From: Tritrichomonas foetus | Taxonomy: Eukaryota; Parabasalia; Tritrichomonadida; Tritrichomonadidae | NCBI GenBank assembly: GCA_001839685.1 | Contig: MLAK01000784.1 | Span: forward strand, 18,403-52,757 | Direction: 5' to 3' | Length of the DNA stretch: 34,355 nt | Shown: positions 18,470 through 28,665 of the stretch, in pieces | Numbering within the stretch: the first letter of the stretch is position 1 | How the letters are laid out: every line of letters begins with the position of its first letter | Translations under genes and position numbers: made by a program | The notes under the pieces: model-generated | Databases searched by the model: none | Told to the model about the DNA's origin: nothing | What the model saw: only the letters and a program-made list of their open reading frames with translations

Positions 18470-19575
18470 GTTTCGATCTATTCAATTTTAATCTTTTAAT
18501 TCAGAATTACATCTTTTAGAAAATATATTGAATACCATTCAAATTTTACAAATCATGTGAAACTTTTCAATACAATGAAAATTCTTTACCATTTCCAAGA
18601 CCATCTGATTTCACTGCTCACAAATTGGCTTTGCAACCACAATTTGCTCTCAATGATTCGAATAATCTTCAAACATCGAATAATTTCAAATCTCATTTAT
18701 CCAAACAATCAAGTAATTTCAATAGCATTCAAATTCATCTTATCGAATAAATTGAATCAAAAACTGGTCATTTTTTACAATTCCATTTATTTTTTTCAAT
18801 GAGATAATTGAAAAATAAAAATATCTATTTCAAAAGGAAAAAAAATCGAACTTCAAAAAGTTTTTATTTAATTGAGGGAACAAAGAAAATATATTCGCTA
18901 TTGAATACGACGAACGTAGCTAACTTTGAAAAAGTTCTAAAGCACGGAGAGGTTGGATCTGTGACCACAATTTTTCTCCTTGAATATCCTCCATTTCGAA
19001 AAAACAATGAAATTGTTCCATCTTTTGCCCAAAAAAGGATCCGTTATTTTTCACATATAAAAATTGAATTCATGCAGAAATGGATTATTGTCACCCAAAC
19101 TAGATGAAACTCCAATAGAATTCCTAAGTTTTAAGTTCCAAATGGTTTTTGGGATTTGGGTGATATGTCTGGCATGTGAAATCACTTATAAAGGAAAAAT
19201 AGTTGGTCCATTTGCATAAATAGCAATTAAATATATGAAAAACGCACTCGAAAAAAATTTATGGCAAATTTTCAAAATTTGCATATTGAAAAAATCATAA
19301 AAATAGAAATTAACTTCATAATTTCAAGATAAATTTTATATACAATTCATAAACTATTTTTTGGGGGTGCAAGAAAATAATTTTGGATGTGAAAAAAGAG
19401 AAATGAAATCATTTTGCTTTCCTTGCATACTATATATATATACATAAAATACTCAATTAATTCAATTAATTACCTCCATTTCTTCTGCATTTTAAACAAG
19501 TTCGTCAGATAAATTTGTTCATCAAATTTGGACAAAAGAACTCCATTCTGTGTTTTTATGTCTTAAATCGTGTTT
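18470..19575. other. Intergenic region with possible gene remnants
   Basis: This 1.1-kb region separates transporter copy 2 from the 3' end of the PDI-like gene. It contains a start-less open frame at 18532-18750 (+) and another open frame at 18808-19107 (+) that begins at TTG and has no recognisable motif. The remainder is AT-rich, with a TA microsatellite near 19430-19445. Confidence 0.5.
18532..18750 (+). pseudogene. Start-less open frame, possible C-terminal gene remnant
   Basis: After a TGA at 18529 the frame is open for 72 codons to TAA at 18748-18750 and has no ATG. The product is rich in Ser, Asn, Gln and Pro (for example LPFPRPSDFTAHKLALQPQF), a composition more like a protein tail than random AT-rich spacer. 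It starts about 60 bp beyond the right arm of the transporter repeat. It may be a chance frame. Confidence 0.25.
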
Positions 19576-20748
19576 TTATTTCTTCTTTAATTTTTTCGGT
19601 TCGAGGAAATCAATCAAGGTAATGAATAATCCAGCAAAGAAAACTAAAAATACAATTGAAACTATTGAATAAAGAACGACCACTTTTCCTCTGAATTGTA
19701 AGGTGAAAAATAGAATTCGCATCAATCGATACTTTAATGGAAGTTTTGCATGAATTTCATCAAAATTGGAAATAACCTCATTTATCACAGTTTCATTCAG
19801 AGTATCAATTCGTATTGCTTTTGAATTAGTGAAATTTACAATCGCATAACATGATTTCGTTTTTGAGTCCGCTTCATTTATATCTTCATTAGTCATGCAA
19901 ATAGATGCCGATAGAATTGGATACTTTGTTCTATTAAGAAATAGGAGTGGAACATTTGGAGTCATTTTCTGAATGAAAATTTCAACGTCGTTTTCGATTT
20001 TTTCATCAACAACAACCAAAGATAAAGTTTCAATCAAATCCAAATTAGAAAATGCATTTTGTGTTTCAAAAAGATGCATAAGAACAGGATATTTGTGTTG
20101 GTTCACAAATTTGACAACTTGCGGTAAAATAAAATCTTCATCATCGAAAATGACTTTTTGACCATATGGTGAAATATAAATTAAGTCTGTTCTTGGAAAT
20201 GTTGTAAGTTGAGCATAAATTGATGAATCTGTCACAAATGAGAAAATAATATCTTCGCCGATGAATTTCATGACAAGTGATTCAAAAACCGGGTATTTAT
20301 CTTCTAAATCACCTGCATTTGGCCTTGCAGCCAAAACGAAGACCGGAATATTAAGAGATGCATTTCCGTAGATTTCATCAATTGATGAGAAATCTTGGAG
20401 GTTTCGATGCTGTACACTTTTTGAAAGTCTATCGAGAGATTCGTTATTTATTTGCCTTTTCGTTTTGATGATGTTATTGTGTGGCGGATATGAAATGTGG
20501 ACATAGCCGGGACGAAGTTTGAATTTCGAGCATATTGTTCGATTATTCAAGCAGTCGAGAGTTGCCGTTGCTATGTCTGGATTCTGCTCTTCAGTAGATT
20601 GAAAGTGGTCGAATAAGGTTTTTTGCGGTTGATGTTCGGGGAAGTATGGAAATATGACGTATGGGAAATCGAAGGAACTGTCTGTTGAATTGAAGCCTTG
20701 CTTTCCGAAATTATCAACAATAAAACAAATGAGTGGAAAAATGAACAT
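19576..20748 (-). CDS. PDI-like/thioredoxin-fold ER membrane protein without CXXC
   Basis: This protein has 390 residues if started at the Met at 20748, whose N-terminus (MFIFPLICFIVDNF) looks like a signal sequence. The frame is open for 41 more codons to an ATG at 20871. The middle part resembles the redox-inactive b and b' domains of protein disulfide isomerases. It has a strand NIPVFVLAA, then LIYISPYGQKVIFDDEDF, then FVNQHKYPVLMHLFETQNAF, like the FI-x-x-x-x-(L/Y)PLV-x-x-(F/L)T-x-x-N junction. No CXXC site is seen. One C-terminal membrane segment (about VVLYSIVSIVFLVFFAGLF) is followed by a lysine-rich end, KKLKKK, fitting a KxKxx ER-retrieval signal. By family it would be a luminal chaperone or adaptor rather than an oxidoreductase. 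The stop overlaps TAAA. An imperfect initiator TCATCTA lies 17 nt before the preferred start. Confidence 0.5.
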   Translation of the reverse strand: MFIFPLICFIVDNFGKQGFNSTDSSFDFPYVIFPYFPEHQPQKTLFDHFQSTEEQNPDIATATLDCLNNRTICSKFKLRPGYVHISYPPHNNIIKTKRQINNESLDRLSKSVQHRNLQDFSSIDEIYGNASLNIPVFVLAARPNAGDLEDKYPVFESLVMKFIGEDIIFSFVTDSSIYAQLTTFPRTDLIYISPYGQKVIFDDEDFILPQVVKFVNQHKYPVLMHLFETQNAFSNLDLIETLSLVVVDEKIENDVEIFIQKMTPNVPLLFLNRTKYPILSASICMTNEDINEADSKTKSCYAIVNFTNSKAIRIDTLNETVINEVISNFDEIHAKLPLKYRLMRILFFTLQFRGKVVVLYSIVSIVFLVFFAGLFITLIDFLEPKKLKKK

Positions 20749-21244
20749 TGATCGATCAGGTAGATGAATTTTATTGAAAAAGTTTATATGGCATTTCTTA
20801 TTTCGTCCAAATAAAATACATGACAAAGCTTCAAGATGATTGCTTTTGAGAGCTCTCAGAGAGTGAATCATTAATAGATGTGATTTAATAATATATTTTG
20901 TGATTCTCCTCCAAAATGGAAATCATGCGAAAATATAGAATACTTTATTTGAGAAGATAATTATCTCAAAAATATGATGATTTAATTTTTGACTAATTAT
21001 TATTGGCGTTAGGTTTGCTTGATAGATTTATAGAAAACATTGATTCTATTGAAATAAAATCACTCGAAATGAAAATGATCCAGTTTTTCATAGATTTTTT
21101 TTGTTTCAGGCAAATTTCGCATACAGAGTTGATTGTATGCTATAAATAGCTTATATGCTTGATTATACTCATCATTCACCGAATTTAAGTGAAAAAGCCA
21201 TCACGCCATAAATCCGATTTCGAAGAGAAAAATAATAACTAATG

Positions 21245-21285
21245 TTTGGAAATAAAATGAATTTCTAATTGATTTTATTTCCAAA
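21245..21285. other. 41-nt hairpin with 14-bp perfect stem
   Basis: TTTGGAAATAAAAT pairs perfectly with ATTTTATTTCCAAA. After one mismatch the stem continues with AATT/AATT around a TCT loop. It lies mid-spacer, far from both flanking start codons. Confidence 0.75.
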
Positions 21286-22323
21286 TCTTGCACTTCTTCA
21301 CTCAGCGGGCAAGACTTTTATGATCTCCAAAATAATTATTGTTGAGAAAGGTCAGAAATCATAATATTTGACAAACATATCTATATATTACTTGAATAAT
21401 GATGAGTTCTTTTAAATTTTGAACTTTTGAATTCTTTAATTTATCTAATCGTATGATTTATTTTTTGATGTACCATATTTCACGCAAAAATTTTTTACTA
21501 AAAATAATTTAAATTCAAATCGAGTCAATAAACAAGCAAAGTATTCGCTTGAAATTGAGGCAATTATAATATAAATCTTTGCGAATTTTTCTAAGCGCCT
21601 TATAAATAATTGTGTTGCAGATTTAATTCAATGCTTAAATCCACTAAAAGAATAAAATATTTCATTACAAAATTGTAAAGGATATAAAAAGTGGGACCGA
21701 CAATTCACAAATCACAGACGTATCAAAATTTCAGAAAAGGAACCAAATCGTGATGTAAATTTAAAATATTAAATTCTTGAATCAAGAATCCTGATTCATT
21801 GTAATTTTTTTCTAAAGAAATTGAAATGATCATCAAAGTCTATTGGTTATTTTATATTTGCTTCAATTTTCTTTGGGGTGGAAACTTTTTTACAGATCCT
21901 ATCAACTTTTTGGTAAGAAGCATCAAAAAGTTTGAACTCAAACATTATAGTCAATGCACAATCCCAATACTGGAATTTCCCTCAGAAATGCACCAGTAAA
22001 TTATATTCGGAAATACATCAATGATAGTATTGGCTGCTAATTCTGAAAGAGATATTGTTCACAATCATTTGAACACCACAGAAAAAGCTGGAATGCGAAG
22101 AAAAAATTGAAAATAAAGGATATCAGATTCTGAATTTTGAATTAAGAAAGGGTTAAAGACGCAGAAAAAGTTGACAATATAATAATTTCTGAAAAAGTTA
22201 AACTATTCAATAATTAACTTAATCATTATCAAAAAAGATATGCAAAAAGTTCAAATATCAATGAAAAAGTGATTATTAATTTGAAATTCACAGAAAATTT
22301 TAATTGAAAATTATCTCAAAACA

Positions 22324-22329
22324 TCATTC
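22324..22329 (+). promoter_or_regulatory. Inr-like initiator of the E2F-like gene
   Basis: TCATTC fits TCA(+1)Y(T/A), with +1 A at 22326, 41 nt before the ATG at 22367. Confidence 0.45.
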
Positions 22330-22366
22330 TTTTTTTCCAAACAAATTAATAAAAGGCAACATTACG

Positions 22367-23110
22367 ATGGAGGAAAAGGCAAAAAAGAAGCTGCAAACCG
22401 AGCAGTTTAGCCAATCGATCTCCAACTTTGTTGCTCGAGCAGAAGAACGTAACGATAAGCTTTACACACTCGACCAGTTATCAAATACGTATAAAATCCA
22501 GAGGCGCCGAATTTACGATGTTCTCAACGTGATGGAAGCCATCGGGGCATGCCAGCGAACAGTGTCAGATTCAATTATTTGGCTTGGACTTGATAATGTT
22601 AGAAGCCTATTGTTTAAACTCCAGAAAGAAAATGGAGTTAATCAAGCAGACAATCCAATTGTTATGATCGTTCCAAATAATGTCTGTATTTCAATGGGAC
22701 AGCTCACGCAATCACTCCTTCTATGCTTTTTGAGTCTTCAGACCAAATCCTTAGATATCAAACAAGTCAGCTATTTTTTATCAAGAACAAACAATAGATA
22801 TAAAACAACATTATGCAAACTTTACCAAATAACTCATATTCTTGAAGCGATTGGAATTATATCACATAAAAATAAAGTTGGAGAAGTTTGTATTAATGAT
22901 TCGTTCTTTGCAGTCATTCCGATTTCTCACACAGTTGAGATTCAAGGCCACAGTCCATACTCAATCGAAAGCCTTCTAAATAGGCCACTTTCTGACACAG
23001 AGGGAATTGTTGCACAGAGAAGGTCGGATTTCATGGTGGCTGCAAAGCAAAATCAGTTTCAGCAATATTTTATGTACCCAATACAGCCAGCGGCCGTAAA
23101 AACTTCTTAA
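22367..23110 (+). CDS. E2F-family transcription factor with two winged-helix segments
   Basis: This 247-residue protein uses the first ATG after an initiator; the frame upstream begins only at TTG. Residues about 10-73 form an E2F/DP-type winged helix. The recognition helix is RRRIYDVLNVMEAIG at 46-60, and the final strand ends in SIIWLG. RRxYD is the DNA-contact signature of the family. A second helical block at about 110-188 has KLYQITHILEAIGII, which lines up with the same helix but lacks RRxYD. The order of two E2F-like domains without a clear dimerisation or pocket-protein-binding region recalls atypical E2F7/8 (DEL) factors, which repress cell-cycle genes without a DP partner. The C-terminus is short and Gln-rich. 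By family it acts in the nucleus at TTTSSCGC-like sites. The family call is firm; the atypical class is inferred. Confidence 0.85.
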   Translation: MEEKAKKKLQTEQFSQSISNFVARAEERNDKLYTLDQLSNTYKIQRRRIYDVLNVMEAIGACQRTVSDSIIWLGLDNVRSLLFKLQKENGVNQADNPIVMIVPNNVCISMGQLTQSLLLCFLSLQTKSLDIKQVSYFLSRTNNRYKTTLCKLYQITHILEAIGIISHKNKVGEVCINDSFFAVIPISHTVEIQGHSPYSIESLLNRPLSDTEGIVAQRRSDFMVAAKQNQFQQYFMYPIQPAAVKTS

Positions 23111-24757
23111 GAGTTCAAAAATCTAGCCAAACAAGTGCTTTTGAGCGCAAAACGTTCATTAGTGATAATCCAAATCGGAGTTTGAACTAATTGACCTTTT
23201 AAATAAGGTCAATTTCAAAATGTCAGATTCACCATAGAGTTAGCTCTTTCTCTCTTTTTCGTTTTTGCCTGTACGTTAGAAACTTCTCATTTTTCTTTAA
23301 AATTTCCAAACTTCGATGAAATGTATCATGATAAAAAGATTTTAAATTCAATGTTGAGAAATTGATTTTAGCAAAACTTTATTCACTTTACCGATACAAT
23401 TGGATTCCTGGTTCCTCTTCAGAGCTGGAATTGAATATGATGAATATTCCAGAAGATAAAAACATACATCTTTTATTTAGATAATTGATGCATTTTTTTA
23501 TAATTCCCTCAAGGAATTCAACAAATGCACTCATAAGCATATATTTAGATTTGGCTACAGACAAAAAAACTGTTTGTTATGTTTGAAATAATAATTTGTA
23601 GTAAATAATATGAAGCCTAAAATATTCATTTATTTCAGAAATGAACCCGTCTGACGAGTCTTTTTATTTTTTTTTTTTTTTTTTTCTTCCTTGAATTTCT
23701 TTTCGTTTTAAAAGTTTTTAAAGATAATAAATCAATGCATCATGAAAAACATATGTATGAATAGCATATTAAAACAGATTATACATGATTTCTAGAGGTT
23801 GGCATTCATTTGACTAAATAGTTTAAGACAACAGAGACTATGTTGAGAAAATATATTTTTCGGAAGTGGAAGCATAATGGAAATATATCAGTTTTCTTGA
23901 ACTAATCATTTTAATGAACAAGATAATAGCCAATCTAAGTGATGCATATTAACCAAATAAATGGCGGTTATTTTGTCTCAGGAAGCTTCGAATATTCATT
24001 TATAGCAAGATCTCAGGAACATATTCGATTGGACATGGTTTAATGAATGTAAGGAAAGTAGTTAATCCTATCAAAAATTATGAAAAACGAAGATCATCAC
24101 GTGTGATTCTTGAGACATTTGTATAAGAAAAAAATCGATAGAATTACCATATCCAATCTATCTATATATCTATATCTATATATATATATAATTGTAAATA
24201 TATCTAAAAAATATTCTATCAGAGATTGGTTGAGACTGAAAGGTTCTTTTTCATTTTGTGTGTTTTTGACAGAATGTGTTATCGTTTCTTAAAAGAAACT
24301 TATTATTCGATTAAATATCAAGTTCTACATGTTTTACTTTATTACTAATGAATTATTAGGCAGTTCAGTTAAAAATCGAACCATTTTCGATCATGAAATG
24401 AGATGATTAATAATTATTTTTAAAAACGGAAATCATCAGAATTTTCGATATATCAAGCTTTTGAAATGAGTCCAAAACACTTTTGTTCGGAAATTTTACA
24501 ATTTAAAAAGATTTGTAATTTAATCTCAAAAAAAAGTTAAAACGTAGCTTTACTACTATTTGACAATAATTATTATAAGAATTTATAATATTGTTTAGCA
24601 TTAATTGTCTGATTAACTTAATAAGCTCTAGAATATTATTGTTTTTAGTGAGAACGATAGCCCCTCTCAATTAACGCCTTGAATTTTTTTCAAAAGTTAA
24701 TGATTAATGGTATTGAATTTTGAATTTCTTCAGAAAAATTCGAGCATTCAAAACAAA
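23111..24757. other. Intergenic region, no gene
   Basis: This 1.6-kb AT-rich spacer separates two co-directional genes. It contains a 10-bp stem hairpin 78 bp after the E2F-like stop, a poly-T run at about 23664-23686, and a TA-rich microsatellite at about 24155-24190. The open frame at 24110-24292 is mostly this microsatellite and is not a gene. Confidence 0.7.
23189..23214. other. 10-bp hairpin downstream of the E2F-like gene
   Basis: AATTGACCTT and AAGGTCAATT flank a 6-nt TTAAAT loop. It may be part of the 3' region of the E2F-like transcript; the role is unknown. Confidence 0.6.
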
Positions 24758-27700
24758 ATGGTGATCCTTTTGATCGTCCCAATTCTGGCGATTACAAGGC
24801 ATTATTGCGTGATCAATGAAGGAGATATCGATGTTACCGACAATTTGAATGCATGGATGACAGAATGCCAAGAAAAATTTGATAACTCAAAAATCGTGAT
24901 CACAGATAAAATTCAAAAAGCTTTTTTTGTCGACGCTGATGATTCTGTCAATTTAAATTTATTTGGCTTTACACAAAATAAACCGTTATTTATCGAAATT
25001 GATAATATTATGAAAATTTCATTTTTGAGTGGAGCAGCTCATCAAAATGTCTTCATTCAAAGCTTTAAAAGCAATTTAATTCTTGAAGCAGATCATGTGA
25101 ACATCTTTTTTTCAGAATCTCAACTTCATCTGAAAAAATTAATTTTAACCAAATCAAAAGTTTTTAATTCAAAAAACACTAAAATCAATTTGTTTACAAA
25201 GAAATTAATTACTGATTCATTTTCATTACCTCGATCTTCATTCAATTCCATCACTTGTTATGATTACAAAGTGACTTCAACCGCTCAACCGCTGGTTGAT
25301 ATCACAAAAATTGAAAAACCTCGAAGCCGCCGGAAACAAAAGCTTTTACAAATCGAAAATTCATTTTCTGAAGACCAAATGCTTCAATCGTTTGAGTATC
25401 AAGCTCTTACATCTGAATCTGAGAAAACAAATCTTACAACTACAGATATATCTTATTGTTTATGTTTAAAAACTCGTTTTGAAAATTGTAAAGAAAATCT
25501 AGATTGCGATTACTATTCAGTTCCTATTGAAAAATATATTACTGGTAAAGAGGATTGGTTTATAAATGAAATTAGATATTCTGAAAACCGAACCATTAAA
25601 TTATATGTTGCCAAAACAGAGGGTGTTGCTTTAAATATTGGATTTGATGACTTTTTCGGTAAAAACAATGAAATTCATTTTATTCAAGCTGAATCAGAAG
25701 GATCCGCATGGGTTTCACTAAATGGTAAACTTATGAGTAGCTCCCAAGATCAATTAGAAATTTTTAGCGTGTTTTTTTCAAATATCGATAAAGTCACAAT
25801 TTCCAAAGATGTTGTTTCGCATATAAACGTAGTTTCTTTAAAATCTTCATCATTAATAATTAAAATCGCCAACGAATTAACAATAAACCGCCTTTATACT
25901 GATACTCGATCAATATTATCGTTTGAAGGAACTTTACGAATTGTTCATTTTATCGCACTCAATAAAACAGATCCTTTAACATTACCTGGAACTATCTATC
26001 TCGAAGAAAATTGTGCACTATATATTCCACAAGCTTCATCATTTCCAATTATTTTTATAAATGATGAATCTATTGTATTAATGGATGAAGACCAAGACAA
26101 TGATATGCCTTTTTACTTTTCAAAAGCTACTCAACCAGATAAAAAATGGACTGTTATCATTTCTGATGATATATATGATGATACAATTCCGTCAATCGAA
26201 TTAAATTTGAAAACTAATAAAGACAGTACATTACCTATTTTATTTTTATTTGATTTACAATACACTGGAATATCATTAAAGATTGATGACATTTCCAAAT
26301 TAAGTAAATCAATGAATTTCGAAATAGTAACGACTGAAGATAAAGAAAAAAGTGTAACTTTTGGTTTGGAATTTGATTTTTCAGCACCTCCAACGCATCA
26401 CCCATTCCAAACAATCACTGGAAATGTGGATTTGATTTTAATGACACCAAATACTTTAGAATATTTTCTAATGAATCTTGATCCACTAAACTGCACTATG
26501 GATTCTTCCAACAGTAGTAATGACTTACCAAATAGTTCATTGCATTTGATGAATTTTGAATCTAATTCAATGGATTCTTCCTTTAGCTCATTAACTTTTA
26601 GACATAATTCTTTGAGTTCTGATTTGAGTTCAGCCAGTTCTAATTCTCTGAATTCTGATTTCAATTCTGCCTCTTGTTCATCTAATCGTGAATCAAATCC
26701 TGCTAAAAAAATTAGAGATTCTGATTTTTCAATAAATTCTGTCAAAGATTCAATTGATGCAAAATTATTGAATTCTGAAATGAAATCTCAGAATTGCACA
26801 GGAATTAATGTATATGGAATAAATAGTTTAACGATTAATGTATTGGATTCAATGACGAATCTTCATTTCCAAAAAGATTATATTACTTTTCTGAGTGGAA
26901 ACATTTCAATTTATTTCAGTATTTTGATTGCCAAGAAAATTCAAATTATTGCTGAAATTAAAAATGAGTTAATAATAAGCATTGATCCAAACTCAACTGA
27001 AGTATCACCAGTAAACTTGCTTGTTTCCAATTCTGATGCAAACATAACTTTTGATGAATCTTTTACTTCCGATACGATTGAAAATCCAAACATTACCCAA
27101 AATATTATTATTTGGCATGATTTATATAATATCAATTTTAAATCAAAGGACATTCCAACGATTCCATTAGTCATAGTCTCCGATAATATTTCTGGCGTTC
27201 TTTACGATACTCAAAGTAATGTATCATTTGATATTGACAAAAACACATCTTTTAATCAAACTTCATTTCGAATAGGTCCTAATATTTCTGTTAATCTTAT
27301 CGATGATAACTTAGTGATTCCACAGTCAATTTTTTTAGCAGAAAACGTTTATTTTTCTGGACGTCCATTCATTTTTGATTATTATACAAAGTCACGTTGT
27401 ACATATATAATTAATACTTCAGTACAAATTAATTCACATGATAGTACTATCTATAATTCAAAATTTAATGTTTCAAAGCTTGTTTTTAAAGAAAATGGTC
27501 GATTTTCAGACACGACAGAAAAATTGATTTTTTCAGCAGATGATTTAGAATGTCATTCACAATCCATTGCTGAAAATTATTTTCTTAAGCCAATTACTAT
27601 AAATAATAGCTTTAAATTAATTGATAATACTGTAACAGAAATTCTTATTGGCCAAAATACTATTCAGATTATTGCTAAAAATAAAACAGCTGTAATTCAA

Positions 27701-28333
27701 AAAGGTTTACAAAATGCAACGTTTGAAATAGTCACCGGCCAAAAGGAAAAAATATCTTTAACAGTCATAGATAAAGTCACAACGATTGTAGGAAATTTAA
27801 AATTAACGCTGACTGATGAAACACTTCTGTTTATTGATCGAAGCTGGCATAATGTTTCAAATCCAAACGACTTTACAATTTCATCAAATAAAAACATTCG
27901 AATAGAATCTGATCTTTTATATTTTCCACATATTAATTTATCATTAGGTGAAGGAATTGAAGTAGTACCTAAGGTGAGAAATGCAAAACATACAAACAAA
28001 TATGCATTTTATGTTTTTGTGTCTTTGGCTGCAGCGATTTTTATTATTTGCATAATATTTTGGATCATAGATTTCTTTCATTCACAACATGAAAGTCAAG
28101 GTGAAGAAGATGAAGAAGAAGACAATGGAAATATAGAAATGGAAACTTTAAATGGTTATGAAGAATGTTATTTAACTGATCAATTTGAAAACACAAAATA
28201 TTCTCAAAGTATAGTGAACCAAAGTAACAGCGAAAATAAAGTTGTGATTATTGAGCTTTCTGATGAAGATGAACCAGTTAAAAGTCCAAATAAAAAATCG
28301 AAACAAATTCAAAAACAAGACAAAGGTGATTGA
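24758..28333 (+). CDS. Large type I membrane protein, surface-type, hypothetical
   Basis: The frame opens at an ATG at 24707, but the Met at 24758 is preferred because it starts a signal peptide (MVILLIVPILAITRHYC). This gives 1,191 residues. The ectodomain of about 1,080 residues is rich in Ile, Asn, Ser and Thr with regular short hydrophobic strands, suggesting a beta-rich, possibly beta-helical fold; this is not proven. It has many N-x-S/T sequons. A Ser/Asn/Leu-rich stretch at about residues 575-665 contains repeated SLSSD/SLNSD/SDFNS words. A membrane segment at about 1081-1106 is followed by an acidic cytoplasmic tail of about 85 residues (EEDEEED, later SDEDEP) ending in a Lys-rich segment. 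I recognise no family. It is convergent with the coiled-coil gene at 28666. Confidence 0.8.
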   Translation: MVILLIVPILAITRHYCVINEGDIDVTDNLNAWMTECQEKFDNSKIVITDKIQKAFFVDADDSVNLNLFGFTQNKPLFIEIDNIMKISFLSGAAHQNVFIQSFKSNLILEADHVNIFFSESQLHLKKLILTKSKVFNSKNTKINLFTKKLITDSFSLPRSSFNSITCYDYKVTSTAQPLVDITKIEKPRSRRKQKLLQIENSFSEDQMLQSFEYQALTSESEKTNLTTTDISYCLCLKTRFENCKENLDCDYYSVPIEKYITGKEDWFINEIRYSENRTIKLYVAKTEGVALNIGFDDFFGKNNEIHFIQAESEGSAWVSLNGKLMSSSQDQLEIFSVFFSNIDKVTISKDVVSHINVVSLKSSSLIIKIANELTINRLYTDTRSILSFEGTLRIVHFIALNKTDPLTLPGTIYLEENCALYIPQASSFPIIFINDESIVLMDEDQDNDMPFYFSKATQPDKKWTVIISDDIYDDTIPSIELNLKTNKDSTLPILFLFDLQYTGISLKIDDISKLSKSMNFEIVTTEDKEKSVTFGLEFDFSAPPTHHPFQTITGNVDLILMTPNTLEYFLMNLDPLNCTMDSSNSSNDLPNSSLHLMNFESNSMDSSFSSLTFRHNSLSSDLSSASSNSLNSDFNSASCSSNRESNPAKKIRDSDFSINSVKDSIDAKLLNSEMKSQNCTGINVYGINSLTINVLDSMTNLHFQKDYITFLSGNISIYFSILIAKKIQIIAEIKNELIISIDPNSTEVSPVNLLVSNSDANITFDESFTSDTIENPNITQNIIIWHDLYNINFKSKDIPTIPLVIVSDNISGVLYDTQSNVSFDIDKNTSFNQTSFRIGPNISVNLIDDNLVIPQSIFLAENVYFSGRPFIFDYYTKSRCTYIINTSVQINSHDSTIYNSKFNVSKLVFKENGRFSDTTEKLIFSADDLECHSQSIAENYFLKPITINNSFKLIDNTVTEILIGQNTIQIIAKNKTAVIQKGLQNATFEIVTGQKEKISLTVIDKVTTIVGNLKLTLTDETLLFIDRSWHNVSNPNDFTISSNKNIRIESDLLYFPHINLSLGEGIEVVPKVRNAKHTNKYAFYVFVSLAAAIFIICIIFWIIDFFHSQHESQGEEDEEEDNGNIEMETLNGYEECYLTDQFENTKYSQSIVNQSNSENKVVIIELSDEDEPVKSPNKKSKQIQKQDKGD

Positions 28334-28665
28334 AAGTAGAATTCAATAAAGTGGTGAATCTAACAAAAATCAAGAAAATGATTAAATTCCGAATCAAAGA
28401 AACATATCCACGAACTATGAAATTTTCCCATGATGAAACTAATATATAAATTGTATGTAAAAATTATAGTATATATTACATTTTCCCTGTATTAATACTG
28501 TTTGATTATCCTATATTTCTTTATCTTTCATAAGAATCATAAAAAATTCATAAGAATCAAATAGCATTCATAAGAATCAAATAGCATTCATAAGAATCAT
28601 ATAATATTTTATTAAATAACAAACAAATTATAAAAAATAGCATTTGCTAACAACAACAAGAATTT
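28334..28665. other. Convergent spacer with minisatellite
   Basis: This spacer lies between convergent genes and is dominated in its middle by a four-copy 20-bp tandem repeat. I see nothing else in it. Confidence 0.7.
28527..28606. repeat. Minisatellite, 20-bp unit, 4 copies
   Basis: Four units begin TTCATAAGAATCA and vary in the last seven bases. The two central copies are identical (TTCATAAGAATCAAATAGCA). Confidence 0.9.

Larger units (their letters stand above)
20872..22366. other. Divergent intergenic region, no gene
   Basis: This 1.5-kb spacer separates the divergent PDI-like and E2F-like genes. It is AT-rich with a strong hairpin at 21245-21285 and the initiator of the E2F-like gene near its right end. 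I see no coding frame or RNA gene. Confidence 0.7.

Noticed and set aside
18435..18485. 17-residue N-terminal extension of transporter copy 2
   Set aside because: It lies upstream of the initiator, is absent from copy 1 and begins before the shared block.
23660..23690. Poly-T run as a possible retrotransposon tail
   Set aside because: There is no adjacent retrotransposon-like frame and no target duplication; simple T runs are common in this composition.
24110..24292. 60-codon open frame
   Set aside because: Its sequence is largely a CTATATAT microsatellite.
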